Below, one piece after another: positions 1 to 7,314 of a DNA stretch of 8,232 bases. The DNA is taken from contig JALGVQ010000131.1 in assembly GCA_025774615.1 (NCBI GenBank), forward strand, positions 1-8,232, in the 5' to 3' direction. Every line of letters starts with the position of its first letter. Position 1 is the first letter of the stretch. The position numbers were made by a program, and so were the translations under genes. Under the pieces are notes generated by a model. That model did no database searches, was not told where the DNA came from, and saw nothing but the letters and a program-made list of their open reading frames with translations. The stretch is from a bacterium. Its GTDB lineage: Bacteria > Blakebacterota > Blakebacteria > Blakebacterales > Blakebacteraceae.

Positions 1-638
1 GTCCGGCTGTGCTCAAGGAATTCTGTGTATTTTCCCTCATCCATCCCGGCCCGCCGGTGAAGATTGGTCACCGTCACTCCCGGGTTCACCGCGTTAACCC
101 GGACTCCCTGAGGAGCGAGTTCCATCGCCAGGCATCGCGTGAGCTGGTCCACACCGGCCTTGCTGACACAGTAGGCAAGCACCCCGGGGAATGCCCGCGT
201 GCCGGTCACACTGCTCACATTCACGATCGCTCCGCGCGCATCGATGAGGTGGGGGATCGCCCGCTTCGTGAGCGCGAAGAGGGAGCGGAGATTGATATCC
301 AGCATGAGATCCCAATCTTCGAGCGTGGTCGACTCCCAGTCGGCGCTCGCGATAATCCCGGCGGCGTTCACAAGGAGATCGAGACCACCTCCACCCGTGA
401 CCACCTCCTCCACAAGTCGTCCCCGGAACCCTTCATCGGTAAGATCTCCGGCGACCGGCAGCAGCGTTCCACTGGTGTCGGCGACTGATGTGGCAAGCTG
501 CTGCAGCGCCTCCTCTGAGCGGCCGGTCGCCGTTACCGTGCCTCCTGCCGCAGTCATCAGTTTTGCTGTCTCCAGTCCGATCCCGCTGGTTGCTCCCGTG
601 ATGAGTATGTTCTGTCCGCTGAAATCCCAGGTGATCAT
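1..638 (-). CDS. Short-chain dehydrogenase/reductase (FabG-like SDR), C terminus cut by window edge
   Basis: Predicted cytoplasmic NAD(P)H-dependent oxidoreductase of the classical SDR superfamily, with a Rossmann fold. I translated it from the ATG at 638-636; 212 residues are visible of the roughly 250 usual for the family. Seen in order: the cofactor-binding glycine motif TGATSGIG (residues 14-21), TGR at 38-40 after the second strand (an Arg here usually favours NADP(H)), Asp65 in GDLTD, the NAAG motif (91-94), Asn116 in DINLRS, catalytic Ser143 in NVSSVTG, and Tyr156/Lys160 in YCVSK, followed by VNAVNPGVTVT (181-191). The catalytic Asn-Ser-Tyr-Lys set is complete. The tail near residues 193-212 (NLHRRAGMDEG, FLEHSR) resembles FabG-like SDRs often named 3-oxoacyl-ACP reductase, but the substrate cannot be read from sequence. 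It is divergent from the TonB-dependent receptor gene, with no clear functional link. Family assignment is firm; the specific reaction is unknown. Confidence 0.95.
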   Translation of the reverse strand, partial: MITWDFSGQNILITGATSGIGLETAKLMTAAGGTVTATGRSEEALQQLATSVADTSGTLLPVAGDLTDEGFRGRLVEEVVTGGGGLDLLVNAAGIIASADWESTTLEDWDLMLDINLRSLFALTKRAIPHLIDARGAIVNVSSVTGTRAFPGVLAYCVSKAGVDQLTRCLAMELAPQGVRVNAVNPGVTVTNLHRRAGMDEGKYTEFLEHSR

Positions 639-780
639 GTTTCCCTCTCCCCTCGGAGGCTGTGCCTCGACCGTTGGATCTGTCCGCTCTCCCTCTCTAT
701 CCAATCACGACCCGCAAACAGCCACAACCCGTTTTCCTGACACCCGCAGCACAGGTTCCCCTTGAAACCGGTACTGCCGG
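639..780. promoter_or_regulatory. Divergent intergenic region between the SDR and receptor genes
   Basis: This 142-base gap must hold the promoters of both flanking genes, or the receptor's promoter if the SDR is read from elsewhere. I see no convincing sigma-70 pair. A 6-base inverted repeat, TTGGAT at 674-679 and ATCCAA at 699-704 (19-base spacer), could be an operator. It also reads as a poor -35/-10 pair on the plus strand (TTGGAT, 18 bases, TATCCA). An in-frame TGA at 763-765 prevents the receptor from starting further upstream. Confidence 0.3.
643..650 (-). promoter_or_regulatory. Ribosome binding site of the SDR gene
   Basis: Read on the minus strand, GGAGAGGG lies just before the ATG at 638. 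GGAG is 8 bases from the start and the distal GGG is 4 bases away. It supports this start codon over any internal Met. Confidence 0.6.
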
Positions 781-3144
781 ATGCTTCCTTCAGACATCAT
801 GAACACCCGGCTCGAACGATATCGCTCCATATTCATCGGAACTGCCTTCCTGGTATTGCTCCTTTCCGCGGCTCCCGTACACGCCCAGGAATCGGGACGC
901 ATCGAGGGCACCGTCCATGACGCGGTGACCGGTGCCCCTCTGATCGCGACGAATGTTTTTCTGCGCGGATCGATGCGTGGCGCATTCACCGACAGAGAGG
1001 GAAGATTCATCATCTCCAACCTCCCTCCCCTCGAAGATCAGCTGGTTGCCAGCCACTTCGGTTACCGGGAATATGAGGCCGCGATCTCGATCGATGAGGG
1101 TGAGACCATCCACGTGGAGATCGTGCTGATGCCGGAGACACTCGAGATGGAACGGGTGACCGTCACAGCGCACCGCCGCTCTGAATCGGAGTTCCGCACC
1201 CAGAAGGCGGTCTCGGTCGAGGATGAGGTGGCCATCGACAATCGTTCTGCCTCAAGCACCGCCGATGCCCTGCGTGAGATGCCCGGTATCCTCATACAGA
1301 AGACGACCGCAGGACACGGAGCGCCGATCATCAGGGGTCTGATCGGTAACGATATCCTTCTGCTCTATAACGGTGTACGCCTCAACCGTCCAACGATCAG
1401 ACCGGGCGGTAATCAGTACCTGAACACGGTCGATGCCGAGGCGCTGCAGCGGATCGAAGTGGTACGCGGTCCCGGTTCGGTCCTCTACGGATCGGACGCG
1501 ATCGGCGGCATGGTGAACATGATCACCCACCCCCCCGCCTTTACTGGCGGCGAGTTCGTCCTGAGGCCGAAATTCAGCACCCGCTACACTTCGGCAGACA
1601 ACGGCCGGACCGTACATCTGGGATTACAGGCTGCCGGGGCCCGCTTCTCAGCTCAGGCAGGTGTTACAGCCAGGTCGATCGGAAATCTCGATCCGGGTGG
1701 TGAGATACCGGTACACGATCCGACAGGGTACGACGACCTGGGCATCCACGTGATCACCGCCTTCAGGTTGAGCGAGCAACAGACCATACGGGCCGATCTC
1801 CTGCATGTACGGCAATCAGAGGTTCCCCGCTACGATCAGTACGCGTCGGGCAACTTCGAGACGTATCTCTATGAACCGCAGGACCGATTTCTGGGAATGG
1901 TCGAGTACACCCACCGCAATCCGCTGCCATGGCTCAGCACTCTCGAGTGGAACCTGTCATACCAGCGTGAACATGAGGGGCGTCTCCAGCGCACTACCGG
2001 ATCATCAACGCTGGTCACCGATGATGATATTCTCAACACGATAGGCACCTTCCTGCAGTGCACCGCCCTGACCTCACCGCGCCATACCCTGCGCTGGGGC
2101 CTTGAGTACTACCACGACACGGTTCAGAGCGCGCGGACCGAGAGCACTCCCGATACATCGTTTGCGACGCGGGGCGCCTTTCCTGACGGCGCGAACTATT
2201 CCCAGTTCGGTGTCTTCTTCAGCGACAACTTCACTCCCGGCCCGGCAACCGACATCACCGTCGGAATCAGGATGAGCCGGATAGGACTCGATGCCCGGAT
2301 CGAGGACCCGACCGGGCATATCGTACCGTACGAGGATTCCTTTCAGAATCTCACTGGAAATCTCGGGATCAGCCACCGGTTGAAACCGTGGCTGAACCTG
2401 GTCGGTACCATCTCGCGGGGATTCCGTGCCCCCAACTTCAACGATACGGTCGTTCTGAAAGTCTCGAACTCCGGAGTCGATGTCCCGAGCCCCGGGCTGA
2501 CTCCCGAGAACAGCACCAACTTCGAACTGGGCGCCAAGATCGAGTGGAATGGGAGCGACATCGAGACCTGGGTGTATCGGACCTCGATCCGCGACCTGAT
2601 CGTCCGCACCGCTGGACTCTATCGTGGAGAATCGTGGATCGACATGAACGGGAACGGGCTGGAGGATGAGGGGGAACAATTCCAGAAGAAGATCAACTCA
2701 GCCAGGGCGTATATCCAGGGTGCCGAATTCCAGGGCCGATGGGCTCTCCGACCTGAATGGACGCTGCGGACCAACCTCTTCGTGACGTATGGAGAGAACA
2801 TCACCGCCGCCGAACCGATGCGAAGAATCCCTCCCCTGATGGGCCTGCTCGGTATCATCTGGCAGAGGGAAGAGATGAGCGCCGAGATCTTTCTGCGGGC
2901 CGCTGCCGACCAGCGCAGGCTCTCTGCCGATGATATCGCTGATACCCGGATCGATCCGGGCGGCACACCCGGCTGGTCCGACTGGAACCTGCGGGGCAGC
3001 CGGGGATTCGGTCCTGTACGGTTGAGCGTTACCCTGGGAAATATCTTCGACCATGCCTACCGGGAGCACGGTTCAGGAGTCTATAATCCCGGGCGTCATG
3101 TCGTCGTATCGATCAACTGGAATCCGACAGGTTCGCCCCGGTAA
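781..3144 (+). CDS. TonB-dependent outer-membrane receptor with N-terminal carboxypeptidase-regulatory-like domain
   Basis: Outer-membrane active-transport receptor powered by TonB-ExbBD, 787 residues, complete. A signal peptide occupies residues 1-35 (hydrophobic core about 18-33, likely cleavage VHA|QES). A CarboxypepD_reg-like domain follows at about 39-118 (GRIEGTVHDAVTGAPL through GREGRF-type DREGRF to a GYREYE segment), then a TonB-box-like ERVTVTA (124-130). The plug domain spans about 135-252, with ADALREMPGI, IIRG, RIEVVRGPGSVLYGSDAIGG and MVNMIT. The rest is a beta barrel, including SRGFRAPNF (545-553), TPENSTNFELG (574-584) and a C-terminal strand near 772-780 (GRHVVVSINW). Residues 621-632 match an EF-hand loop. 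Start: an in-frame stop at 763-765 limits the choice to ATG 781 or ATG 799. Neither has a good Shine-Dalgarno, and 799 (MNTRLERYRS) gives a more typical signal peptide. FRAP resembles haem-receptor motifs, but no NPNL follows, so the substrate is unknown. Confidence 0.95.
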   Translation: MLPSDIMNTRLERYRSIFIGTAFLVLLLSAAPVHAQESGRIEGTVHDAVTGAPLIATNVFLRGSMRGAFTDREGRFIISNLPPLEDQLVASHFGYREYEAAISIDEGETIHVEIVLMPETLEMERVTVTAHRRSESEFRTQKAVSVEDEVAIDNRSASSTADALREMPGILIQKTTAGHGAPIIRGLIGNDILLLYNGVRLNRPTIRPGGNQYLNTVDAEALQRIEVVRGPGSVLYGSDAIGGMVNMITHPPAFTGGEFVLRPKFSTRYTSADNGRTVHLGLQAAGARFSAQAGVTARSIGNLDPGGEIPVHDPTGYDDLGIHVITAFRLSEQQTIRADLLHVRQSEVPRYDQYASGNFETYLYEPQDRFLGMVEYTHRNPLPWLSTLEWNLSYQREHEGRLQRTTGSSTLVTDDDILNTIGTFLQCTALTSPRHTLRWGLEYYHDTVQSARTESTPDTSFATRGAFPDGANYSQFGVFFSDNFTPGPATDITVGIRMSRIGLDARIEDPTGHIVPYEDSFQNLTGNLGISHRLKPWLNLVGTISRGFRAPNFNDTVVLKVSNSGVDVPSPGLTPENSTNFELGAKIEWNGSDIETWVYRTSIRDLIVRTAGLYRGESWIDMNGNGLEDEGEQFQKKINSARAYIQGAEFQGRWALRPEWTLRTNLFVTYGENITAAEPMRRIPPLMGLLGIIWQREEMSAEIFLRAAADQRRLSADDIADTRIDPGGTPGWSDWNLRGSRGFGPVRLSVTLGNIFDHAYREHGSGVYNPGRHVVVSINWNPTGSPR

Positions 3145-3165
3145 CCGCCACTGATCCCTGAAAGA

Positions 3166-3204
3166 GGAACGCCCCCCACTTGTTACATGGGAGGCGTCCG
3201 TTCC
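3166..3204. terminator. Hairpin between convergent genes, probable shared terminator
   Basis: A3169-A3178 (ACGCCCCCCA) pairs with T3188-T3197 (TGGGAGGCGT), a 10-base stem with one C/A mismatch and a 9-base loop. A nearby GGAAC (3166-3170) and GTTCC (3200-3204) allow an alternative pairing. It lies 24 bases after the receptor stop and about 34 bases after the propeller gene stop on the other strand, the expected place for a bidirectional terminator. No T-tract follows on either side, so it is not a textbook intrinsic terminator. A smaller hairpin, CGACA (3212-3216) with TGTCG (3223-3227), sits beside it. Confidence 0.5.
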
Positions 3205-3238
3205 GGTTCCGCGACAGAGGAGTGTCGGAGAGTATCGG

Positions 3239-6200
3239 TCAGCCGGCGGGTGGGATCCCGGCAGGCTGTATGAAGGGAATCCCCGAATCGCCGAGCACAC
3301 GGTTCAGTTCCGACACTCCTGACGAGAGGAGCTGATCGACCGCGCCGGATGCGGTCCGGATCTCCGAGTCGAGCGCATCGATCCTGTCAGTGATGTCAGT
3401 CTGAATCGCGCCGGTCACGCCGCGCAGATCACTGTTGATCCTGGCGAGTCTGGCACGGACCGAGGTTCCCATACTTCTGCGCCCGCCACCCGCGAAGTAC
3501 GTCTCGGTCAGATCGCGGATCTCCTGTGAAAAGGCGCTCAGCGCATCCCTTGCCTCAACTGAAACATCCCGTTCCCGCAGGAACTGCTGCAGCTGCTGAA
3601 CCTGACTGCTGACCGCCTGCAACCTCTGCCCCGGTCCGTCAAGTCGTGCCGTATCCCGCGCTATCCTGAGCTGTACATCCCGCAGGGCGATCATGTCAGC
3701 GAGGTTCACGCGACCTTCCAGCCTCGGGTCGAGTCGGACCTCGACGGTCTGCGACCGTGTCTCGCCCCCGGCGCTCACCGTCACCGTGTAGGTGCCCGGA
3801 ACCGCTTCGGCAGCCGAGGCCGCGAATGTCAACGGCATCCCCGGCGCTGCCGGGGCCTGGGAGGTCTCGATCGAATGCTGGAAACGCCACAGCACCCGGT
3901 TCGTACCCTGTTGTCGCGTTCCCGGTGTGCGGAAGACGAAATCGCCGGCAGCATCGGTGATCACGATCGAGACTTCATCTCCCACATCCAGTTCCCGCGG
4001 CAGGAAGTAGTTGATGATCGCGCCGTAGGGAGGATTGGGGGCGACGAATACGAAATCCCCCTGATCCTGGAGATGACCCGACCGGGCGAGCTGCCAGGTG
4101 GAACGGATCGGGAAGAGGGTCAGCGGGTCTCGAAAGATCCCTTCGCTCATTCCTTCGAGAACGCTGATGTCATCCATGACCCAGGCGCCACGACCATGGG
4201 TGCCGATGATCAGGTCGTTCCTTTCCGGATGGATGTAGATATCATCGACCGGTACCCGCGGGAAATCTCCTTCCAGGAGATTCCACGTCTCGCCCCGGTT
4301 GTACGACCACCAGGCGCCCCGCTCTGTCCCGAGAAAGAGCAGGTTGGGATTCCGGTAGTGTTCCCTGATGACGTTGGCGTTGCTCCCCTGCGGGATGCTG
4401 CCGGAGAGCAGTGTCCACCTGCGCCCGAAGTCTTCCGTGACGAAAAGATAGACATGGAAATCATCGTTCCGGTGCCCATCGAAGGTCACATACGCCCGTC
4501 CCTCCGCGAAGCGGCTTGCCTCGATACGCGTCACATACGTACGGGGCGGCAGATCGGATACACTATCGGTGACGTTGTTCCAGGTAGTGCCGTCGTCACG
4601 CGACAGATGGAGGTTCCCGTCATCGGTGCCGACCCAGATCACACCGGCGGTATGCGGTGACTCACTGATCGTGGTGATGTTCCCGTACGTCGAGATCCCG
4701 TCGTTGCGCGAAAGCCGTATCCGGCTGTTCACCACACCCATGATCTCAAGCTCATTCCGGTCGATCTGCCGGGTGAGATCTTCGGTCCGCCGCCAGCTGT
4801 CACCTCTGTTGTCACTGATGAAAAGCCGGTTCCCGCCGAAGTAGATCCTCTCGGGGTTGTGCGGGCTGATCACGATCGGGCTGTTCCAGTTGAAGCGGTA
4901 GCTCTCACCCGATCCTTCCGGAGGCGCCGGTCTGATCGACCTGCCGCTCATGGTGGCCATGTCGCGCCGGCTCACGTTACCCCCCTGCGACTCGGCGTAG
5001 ACGATATCGGGATCGACGGGATCCGCGACGGTGTAGAAACCGTCGCCCCCGTTGATGGTCATCCAGTCGCGATTCGTGATACCGATCCGCCAGTAGTTGC
5101 CGCTGTTGCCGTACCAGGTACCGTTGTCCTGCAGCCCTCCCATCACATGATAGAACGGCTCCACATTGTCGGCACTGATCTCGTAGAACTGCGACCAGGG
5201 AACCGTCTGCATGTCCACCCAGGTCTCCCCCCCGTCATACGTCCAGTCGAGTCCCCCGTCGTTGCCGACGATGATATGATCGGAGTCATTCGGATCCCAC
5301 CAGAGCGCATGATGGTCGACATGGATACCACCCACGAACCCCCGGTCCCAGGTGATGGCTCCGTCCTCGCTCACATATATCTGAGTGTCCAGCACCCATA
5401 CCCTCAGGTCGTTGTTCGGATCGACACGGATATGGCTGTAGTACATCGGTCGCGGATTTTCGACACACTGATGGGTCCAGGTCTCCCCCTTGTCGTCGGA
5501 ACGGTATACACCTCCCAATGAGGCGCGTTCCTGCTCCTGGCCACCCACCATGTGGTTCTCCGCGGTGTCCCGGCTCTCGATGATCGCGTACACCACATCG
5601 GTGTCGGAGAAACAGATATCGAGTCCGATACGGCCGACTTCACCCGTGGGCAGACCGTTCGTCAGTTTCTGCCACGATCTCCCCCCGTCTGTGCTCCTGT
5701 AAATCCCGCCGTGGGGACCGCCGCCGTTGAAACCAAATCCGGTGCGACGACGCTGATACGCAGCCGCATAGAGGATATTGGGGCTCTCCATGTCGACCGC
5801 TATGTCGATGACGCCGGTATCCTCGTTGATGAAAAGGGTCTTCGTCCACGTGGCTCCGCCGTCGGTGGTCATGAAAACGCCCCGCTCATCATTCGGGCCC
5901 CACAGATGACCGGCGGCAGCCACCCAGACGATATCCGGATCGACAGGGTGCACCTTGATCTTGCCGATGTGGTGGGTGTTTTCCAGGCCGAGATGCTGCC
6001 AGGTCACACCCCCGTCCATCGTCTTGTACATCCCGTTCCCCCACGATGAGGACTGGCGGTTGTTCTGCTCACCCGTCCCCACGTAAACGATCGACGGATT
6101 GGCAGGCGCGATCGCGATGTCACCGATCGACGTGGATATCTGATCATCAAAGACCGCCTCCCAGGTAGTGCCGTTATTGACACTCCTGAACACCCCGCCC

Positions 6201-6421
6201 GAGGCATGTCCCGCCCAGATGGTGGCGGGATGATCGGGATGGACCTCGACAGCGTGAATCCGTCCTCCCAGGTTGGCCGGTCCGATGTTACGGACAGAGA
6301 GGACCTCGATAAGGGAGGGGTCGACACGCCCGGACTGGGCGCTGCTCCGTGAAGGGAGAGCCGTGACGAGCAGGAGGGCCGCGCACCAGGCGACCACGCG
6401 TGCAGAGGGAACTCCGGACAT
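3239..6421 (-). CDS. Secreted VPS10/sortilin-like BNR (Asp-box) repeat protein
   Basis: Large exported beta-propeller protein of 1,060 residues, often annotated as a BNR-repeat glycosyl hydrolase or VPS10-domain protein. The signal peptide is residues 1-28 (ARVVAWCAALLLVTALP core, cleavage SSA|QSG). I count 11 Asp-box motifs (S/T-x-D-x-G-x-x-W type) starting at about residues 80, 134, 185, 243, 308, 351, 394, 536, 607, 662 and 706. Family signatures include DHHALWWDP, IIVGNDGG, GGLQDNGTWYG, GGDGFYTV and FNWNSPIVISPHNPERIYFGG. Propeller blades cover about 40-750. An FlgD/Ig-like module follows at about 790-900 (INYFLPREL, VSIVITDAAG, PGTYTVTV), then a mostly helical tail at about 905-1035. There is no recognisable hydrolase active site, so an enzymatic name is not supported. 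Start: ATG 6421 is chosen because AAGAGG lies 9 bases upstream and a signal peptide follows at once. An upstream ATG at 6490 would overlap the preceding gene and bury the signal peptide. It is the last gene of the minus-strand cluster. The ligand is unknown. Confidence 0.93.
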   Translation of the reverse strand: MSGVPSARVVAWCAALLLVTALPSRSSAQSGRVDPSLIEVLSVRNIGPANLGGRIHAVEVHPDHPATIWAGHASGGVFRSVNNGTTWEAVFDDQISTSIGDIAIAPANPSIVYVGTGEQNNRQSSSWGNGMYKTMDGGVTWQHLGLENTHHIGKIKVHPVDPDIVWVAAAGHLWGPNDERGVFMTTDGGATWTKTLFINEDTGVIDIAVDMESPNILYAAAYQRRRTGFGFNGGGPHGGIYRSTDGGRSWQKLTNGLPTGEVGRIGLDICFSDTDVVYAIIESRDTAENHMVGGQEQERASLGGVYRSDDKGETWTHQCVENPRPMYYSHIRVDPNNDLRVWVLDTQIYVSEDGAITWDRGFVGGIHVDHHALWWDPNDSDHIIVGNDGGLDWTYDGGETWVDMQTVPWSQFYEISADNVEPFYHVMGGLQDNGTWYGNSGNYWRIGITNRDWMTINGGDGFYTVADPVDPDIVYAESQGGNVSRRDMATMSGRSIRPAPPEGSGESYRFNWNSPIVISPHNPERIYFGGNRLFISDNRGDSWRRTEDLTRQIDRNELEIMGVVNSRIRLSRNDGISTYGNITTISESPHTAGVIWVGTDDGNLHLSRDDGTTWNNVTDSVSDLPPRTYVTRIEASRFAEGRAYVTFDGHRNDDFHVYLFVTEDFGRRWTLLSGSIPQGSNANVIREHYRNPNLLFLGTERGAWWSYNRGETWNLLEGDFPRVPVDDIYIHPERNDLIIGTHGRGAWVMDDISVLEGMSEGIFRDPLTLFPIRSTWQLARSGHLQDQGDFVFVAPNPPYGAIINYFLPRELDVGDEVSIVITDAAGDFVFRTPGTRQQGTNRVLWRFQHSIETSQAPAAPGMPLTFAASAAEAVPGTYTVTVSAGGETRSQTVEVRLDPRLEGRVNLADMIALRDVQLRIARDTARLDGPGQRLQAVSSQVQQLQQFLRERDVSVEARDALSAFSQEIRDLTETYFAGGGRRSMGTSVRARLARINSDLRGVTGAIQTDITDRIDALDSEIRTASGAVDQLLSSGVSELNRVLGDSGIPFIQPAGIPPAG

Positions 6422-6430
6422 GGTCGTGAA

Positions 6431-6436
6431 CCTCTT
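6431..6436 (-). promoter_or_regulatory. Ribosome binding site that sets the VPS10/BNR gene start
   Basis: On the minus strand AAGAGG lies 9 bases before ATG 6421, which decides this start over the in-frame ATG at 6490. AAGAG is also the 3' arm of a small inverted repeat (CTCTT at 6440-6444, three-base loop, AAGAG at 6432-6436), so the site could be partly masked in the mRNA. Confidence 0.55.
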
Positions 6437-6442
6437 GTGAAG

Positions 6443-6472
6443 AGTATAAGGACGCCTGTTACCGTAGCAGAA
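6443..6472 (-). promoter_or_regulatory. Possible internal promoter before the VPS10/BNR gene
   Basis: In the 59-base gap after the amidotransferase stop, the minus strand carries TATACT (6448-6443), one base off the sigma-70 -10 consensus. A weak TTCTGC (6472-6467) lies 18 bases upstream. The gene could therefore be read separately from the cluster. The -35 match is poor, so this is tentative. Confidence 0.3.
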
Positions 6473-6480
6473 TCCCGGTG

Positions 6481-7305
6481 TTATCTCCAATCACGCCGGG
6501 GTGGAAGATCACGAATGGGGAGTATCGAGACCGAATCGGGATCGTCAATGAGCACCCAGTTGTCAGGGGGGATCTCCTGCCAGGTATCTGAGTCGTCGAT
6601 CGGTTCCGAGGCGACCCATACTGCCCCATCATCACGACGGATGTAGAGTGAGTTGGGATCTATGCCACGGGCAAGGCGCGCAAAAGCCATCGAGTGGCCA
6701 TCGGTCAGTCCCATGTTGAGGGAGGCGCGAGCCTTTTCCGGTCCGGCGATCGCCATAACCCTCCTGAGAGTATTTTCGAGCGCGTCCTTCAGCGCCTCAG
6801 TTCCGTCTCCCGCATTCGCTCCCGCTCTCTGCAGGTGAGTGAGCGCCAGTCCGAAGAGGACTTCAGAGTCGGCAGATCCGAGGGTCGTTGCCTGTATCTC
6901 CTCGGAGATCCCCTCCAGCAGTTTGTTGCGGAACCGATGGTTGAATCCCTCCACCGCGCCGTTGTGCATGAAGAGCAAATGCTTGTGCACGTAGGGTGGA
7001 ACGTTCAGCAGGTCGACCGCGAACCCCGGCGTGGCGTTACGAACCGCGGCGAATATGCAGCCGCTCGCGATCACGCGCCCGATCCGCGGCAAATCAGGGT
7101 CACTCCAGATCGGTGTGGAGCGATGGTAGGTACCGGGTCGATCACTCAGTTCGGAGTACCAGCCGAATCCGTACCCGTCGGCGTTGATCGTACCGGTGAC
7201 CATCTCCCTGGGCGCGTACGCCTGCTCGATAAGGGAATGCGGGTGGTTGATGATCGCCCTCGAGAGCAGGATCGGGGAACCCATGTATGCCAGCAGACGG
7301 CTCAT
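6481..7305 (-). CDS. EgtC-like class II glutamine amidotransferase with Ser in place of the nucleophilic Cys
   Basis: Cytoplasmic Ntn-hydrolase-fold protein of 274 residues, with no signal peptide. Its layout matches the EgtC/YafJ branch of class II amidotransferases; EgtC removes glutamate from the gamma-glutamyl intermediate in ergothioneine synthesis. Seen: an N terminus MSRLLAY where the family has MCRxLxY, HSLIEQAYAPR (23-33), NADGYGFGWY (41-50), FAAVRNATPG (85-94), the HNG motif (114-116), ADSEVL (145-150), LNMGLTDG (196-203), and VWVASEPIDD (229-238) followed by WQEIPPDNWVLI. Residue 2, normally the catalytic Cys exposed after Met removal, is Ser (AGC). The start is fixed because an in-frame TAA lies 9 bases upstream. 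An AGGAAGG ribosome site lies in the end of the peptidase gene, 12 bases before this ATG. No egtB or egtD is visible, so an ergothioneine role is unproven. It could be an altered Ntn hydrolase or a catalytically dead paralogue. Confidence 0.93.
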   Translation of the reverse strand: MSRLLAYMGSPILLSRAIINHPHSLIEQAYAPREMVTGTINADGYGFGWYSELSDRPGTYHRSTPIWSDPDLPRIGRVIASGCIFAAVRNATPGFAVDLLNVPPYVHKHLLFMHNGAVEGFNHRFRNKLLEGISEEIQATTLGSADSEVLFGLALTHLQRAGANAGDGTEALKDALENTLRRVMAIAGPEKARASLNMGLTDGHSMAFARLARGIDPNSLYIRRDDGAVWVASEPIDDSDTWQEIPPDNWVLIDDPDSVSILPIRDLPPRRDWR

Positions 7306-7314
7306 GATATCATT

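Noticed and set aside
357-368. NAAG instead of NNAG in the SDR, considered as an active-site oddity.
   Set aside because: NAAG is a common variant in active classical SDRs and the Asn-Ser-Tyr-Lys set is intact.
9-765. Two plus-strand open frames (9-488 and 199-765) at the left end.
   Set aside because: Both are antisense to the SDR, whose full catalytic motif set reads in the minus frame.
1530-1536. A run of seven C bases in the receptor gene, considered as a phase-variation tract.
   Set aside because: Seven is short for slippage switching, the run encodes ordinary codons (His-Pro-Pro), and a similar C7 run occurs in the VPS10/BNR gene at 5227-5233.
2413-2514. Haem/haemoglobin-receptor identity for the TonB-dependent receptor, based on a FRAP motif.
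   Set aside because: FRAP is present but the paired NPNL-type motif reads SPGL and no convincing haem-ligand His lies between. RAPN-type motifs are common across these receptors.
2074-2679. A 201-codon minus-strand open frame within the receptor gene.
   Set aside because: The receptor frame has continuous family motifs across this span; the antisense frame shows none.
3875-4660. A 261-codon open frame on the plus strand opposite the VPS10/BNR gene.
   Set aside because: It lies wholly within a gene with clear family motifs. Its translation is rich in Arg, Pro and Asp with no recognisable domain, as expected for a shadow frame in GC-rich DNA.
6422-6490. An upstream in-frame ATG at 6490 extending the VPS10/BNR protein by 23 residues.
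   Set aside because: It would overlap the end of the amidotransferase gene and place a polar, basic stretch before the signal peptide. ATG 6421 has a ribosome site and gives a normal signal peptide.
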